From NCBI GenBank assembly GCA_005405945.1, contig BJHW01000001.1:1-64000 (forward strand): a stretch of DNA of 64,000 nt, written 5' to 3'. Positions 63,675-64,000 of the stretch are shown here, piece by piece. Position numbers and translations under genes: made by a program. The stretch's first letter is position 1. Each line of letters opens with the position of its first letter. The notes under the pieces were generated by a model, which was given only the letters and a program-made list of their open reading frames with translations, was not told the origin of the DNA and ran no database searches. The DNA comes from Streptomyces violaceusniger (GTDB lineage Bacteria > Actinomycetota > Actinomycetes > Streptomycetales > Streptomycetaceae).

Positions 63675-64000
63675 TCAGGTGGCTACCGCGTCAACGGCCA
63701 CCATGGCCGCGTGCTCGTCGGCCATGATCGCGTTGAAGGCGCGGTCGATGCGGTCCACCGCCTCCTCCTCACGGAAGCTCCCAAGCGTCGCCCAGTACGT
63801 CCGGCCGGCCTCGCGTGCCATCACCCACCGCGCCTGGACCCTCAAGGAGGCCGTATCAAGCAGCCCGGCCCGGAATTTGGCCGACAGGAAAGAGATCAGC
63901 CGGTTGCAGTGCAGAATCTTCGTGTACTCCTCGTCGGGCAGCTTGCCCGGGGCTGTCCACATCGTCCGCAGCGCGGGGTCGGACAGCGCCTCGGCGATCA
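63675..64000 (-). CDS. DUF6082-like protein, 5' end outside window
   Basis: The frame is open to the right window edge. Visible are IAEALSDPALRTMWTAPGKL, LHCNRLISFLSAKFRAGLLD and GRTYWATLGSFREEEAVDR. The pattern of L-S/D-P-A-L, then N-R-x-I-S-F, then R-x-Y-W-x-x-x-R/G-x-F is that of DUF6082 proteins, common in Streptomyces and of unknown function. It is separated from the nucleotide operon by a terminator, so it is probably independent. Confidence 0.65.
   Translation of the reverse strand, partial: IAEALSDPALRTMWTAPGKLPDEEYTKILHCNRLISFLSAKFRAGLLDTASLRVQARWVMAREAGRTYWATLGSFREEEAVDRIDRAFNAIMADEHAAMVAVDAVAT

Noticed and set aside
1..64000. CRISPR arrays, tRNA or rRNA genes, phage structural genes, plasmid telomeres
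   Set aside because: No regularly spaced repeats, no tRNA-like cloverleaf with a T-loop sequence, no capsid or terminase motifs, and no terminal palindromes were found by reading both strands.

Overview
The window is high-GC actinobacterial DNA, most probably Streptomyces. The evidence is the G/C-rich third codon positions, many GTG starts, AGGAG-type ribosome sites, families typical of the genus (XRE regulator plus PF04672-type methyltransferase pair, SapA-like spore protein, DUF6082-like protein, SpdB/DUF2637) and gene overlaps of the ATGA/GTGA/TGATG kind. No ribosomal, tRNA or core chromosomal genes are visible. ssb, a ParB-like protein, a full conjugation operon, a Tad pilus operon and two insertion sequences point to a large plasmid or integrative conjugative element. 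No telomere, origin, CRISPR array or phage structural gene was seen.

Layout. (1) 1-14 kb: small plasmid genes (DUF932-like, ParB-like, SSB, P-loop protein, two tandem methylase-like genes, DUF4007, a triple helix-turn-helix protein). Six of these units start from near-identical promoters sharing the 14-base core ATCTAGTATCGAAT with a TTGCC-type -35 box 16-18 bases upstream. (2) 14.85-17.3 kb: an ISL3-type element of 2.4 kb carrying a transposase and one passenger gene. (3) 17.6-23.1 kb: an XRE-type regulator divergent from a four-gene cassette of radical SAM enzyme, acyl carrier protein, FabV enoyl reductase and polyprenyl synthase. (4) 23.3-25.8 kb: leftward genes for a SapA-like secreted protein, a winged-helix/zinc protein and a small protein. 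(5) 26.3-39.2 kb: a rightward, translationally coupled actinobacterial type IV secretion operon. (6) 39.5-55.2 kb: regulator/methyltransferase pair, secreted proteins, a Tad/Flp pilus locus, a membrane LysM-BTAD protein and a DUF2637 spread-type protein. (7) 55.3-57.3 kb: a gene cut by a clean IS256-type insertion. (8) 63.5-57.7 kb, leftward: a tightly coupled seven-gene operon built around nucleotide chemistry: thymidylate-synthase-like enzyme with a cytosine-type Asp, tandem nucleoside diphosphate kinase, radical SAM enzyme, DEDD exonuclease, P-loop kinase, aldo/keto reductase, degenerate Nudix-like protein.

How they fit together. The secretion ATPases, channel proteins, cell-wall hydrolase and coupling ATPase would move DNA, and the Tad pilus encoded next to them may supply surface contact. 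The leading plasmid genes look like an establishment/maintenance set under one common promoter type. The radical SAM/ACP/FabV/prenyl cassette and the seven-gene nucleotide operon are the two best candidates for undescribed metabolic systems.

Caution about sequence quality. About twenty genes are broken by a frame change. Nearly all are repaired by adding one base to a short G or C run, and the repaired proteins have normal family lengths. I treat most of these as probable base-calling errors and give gene limits for the repaired reading frame.
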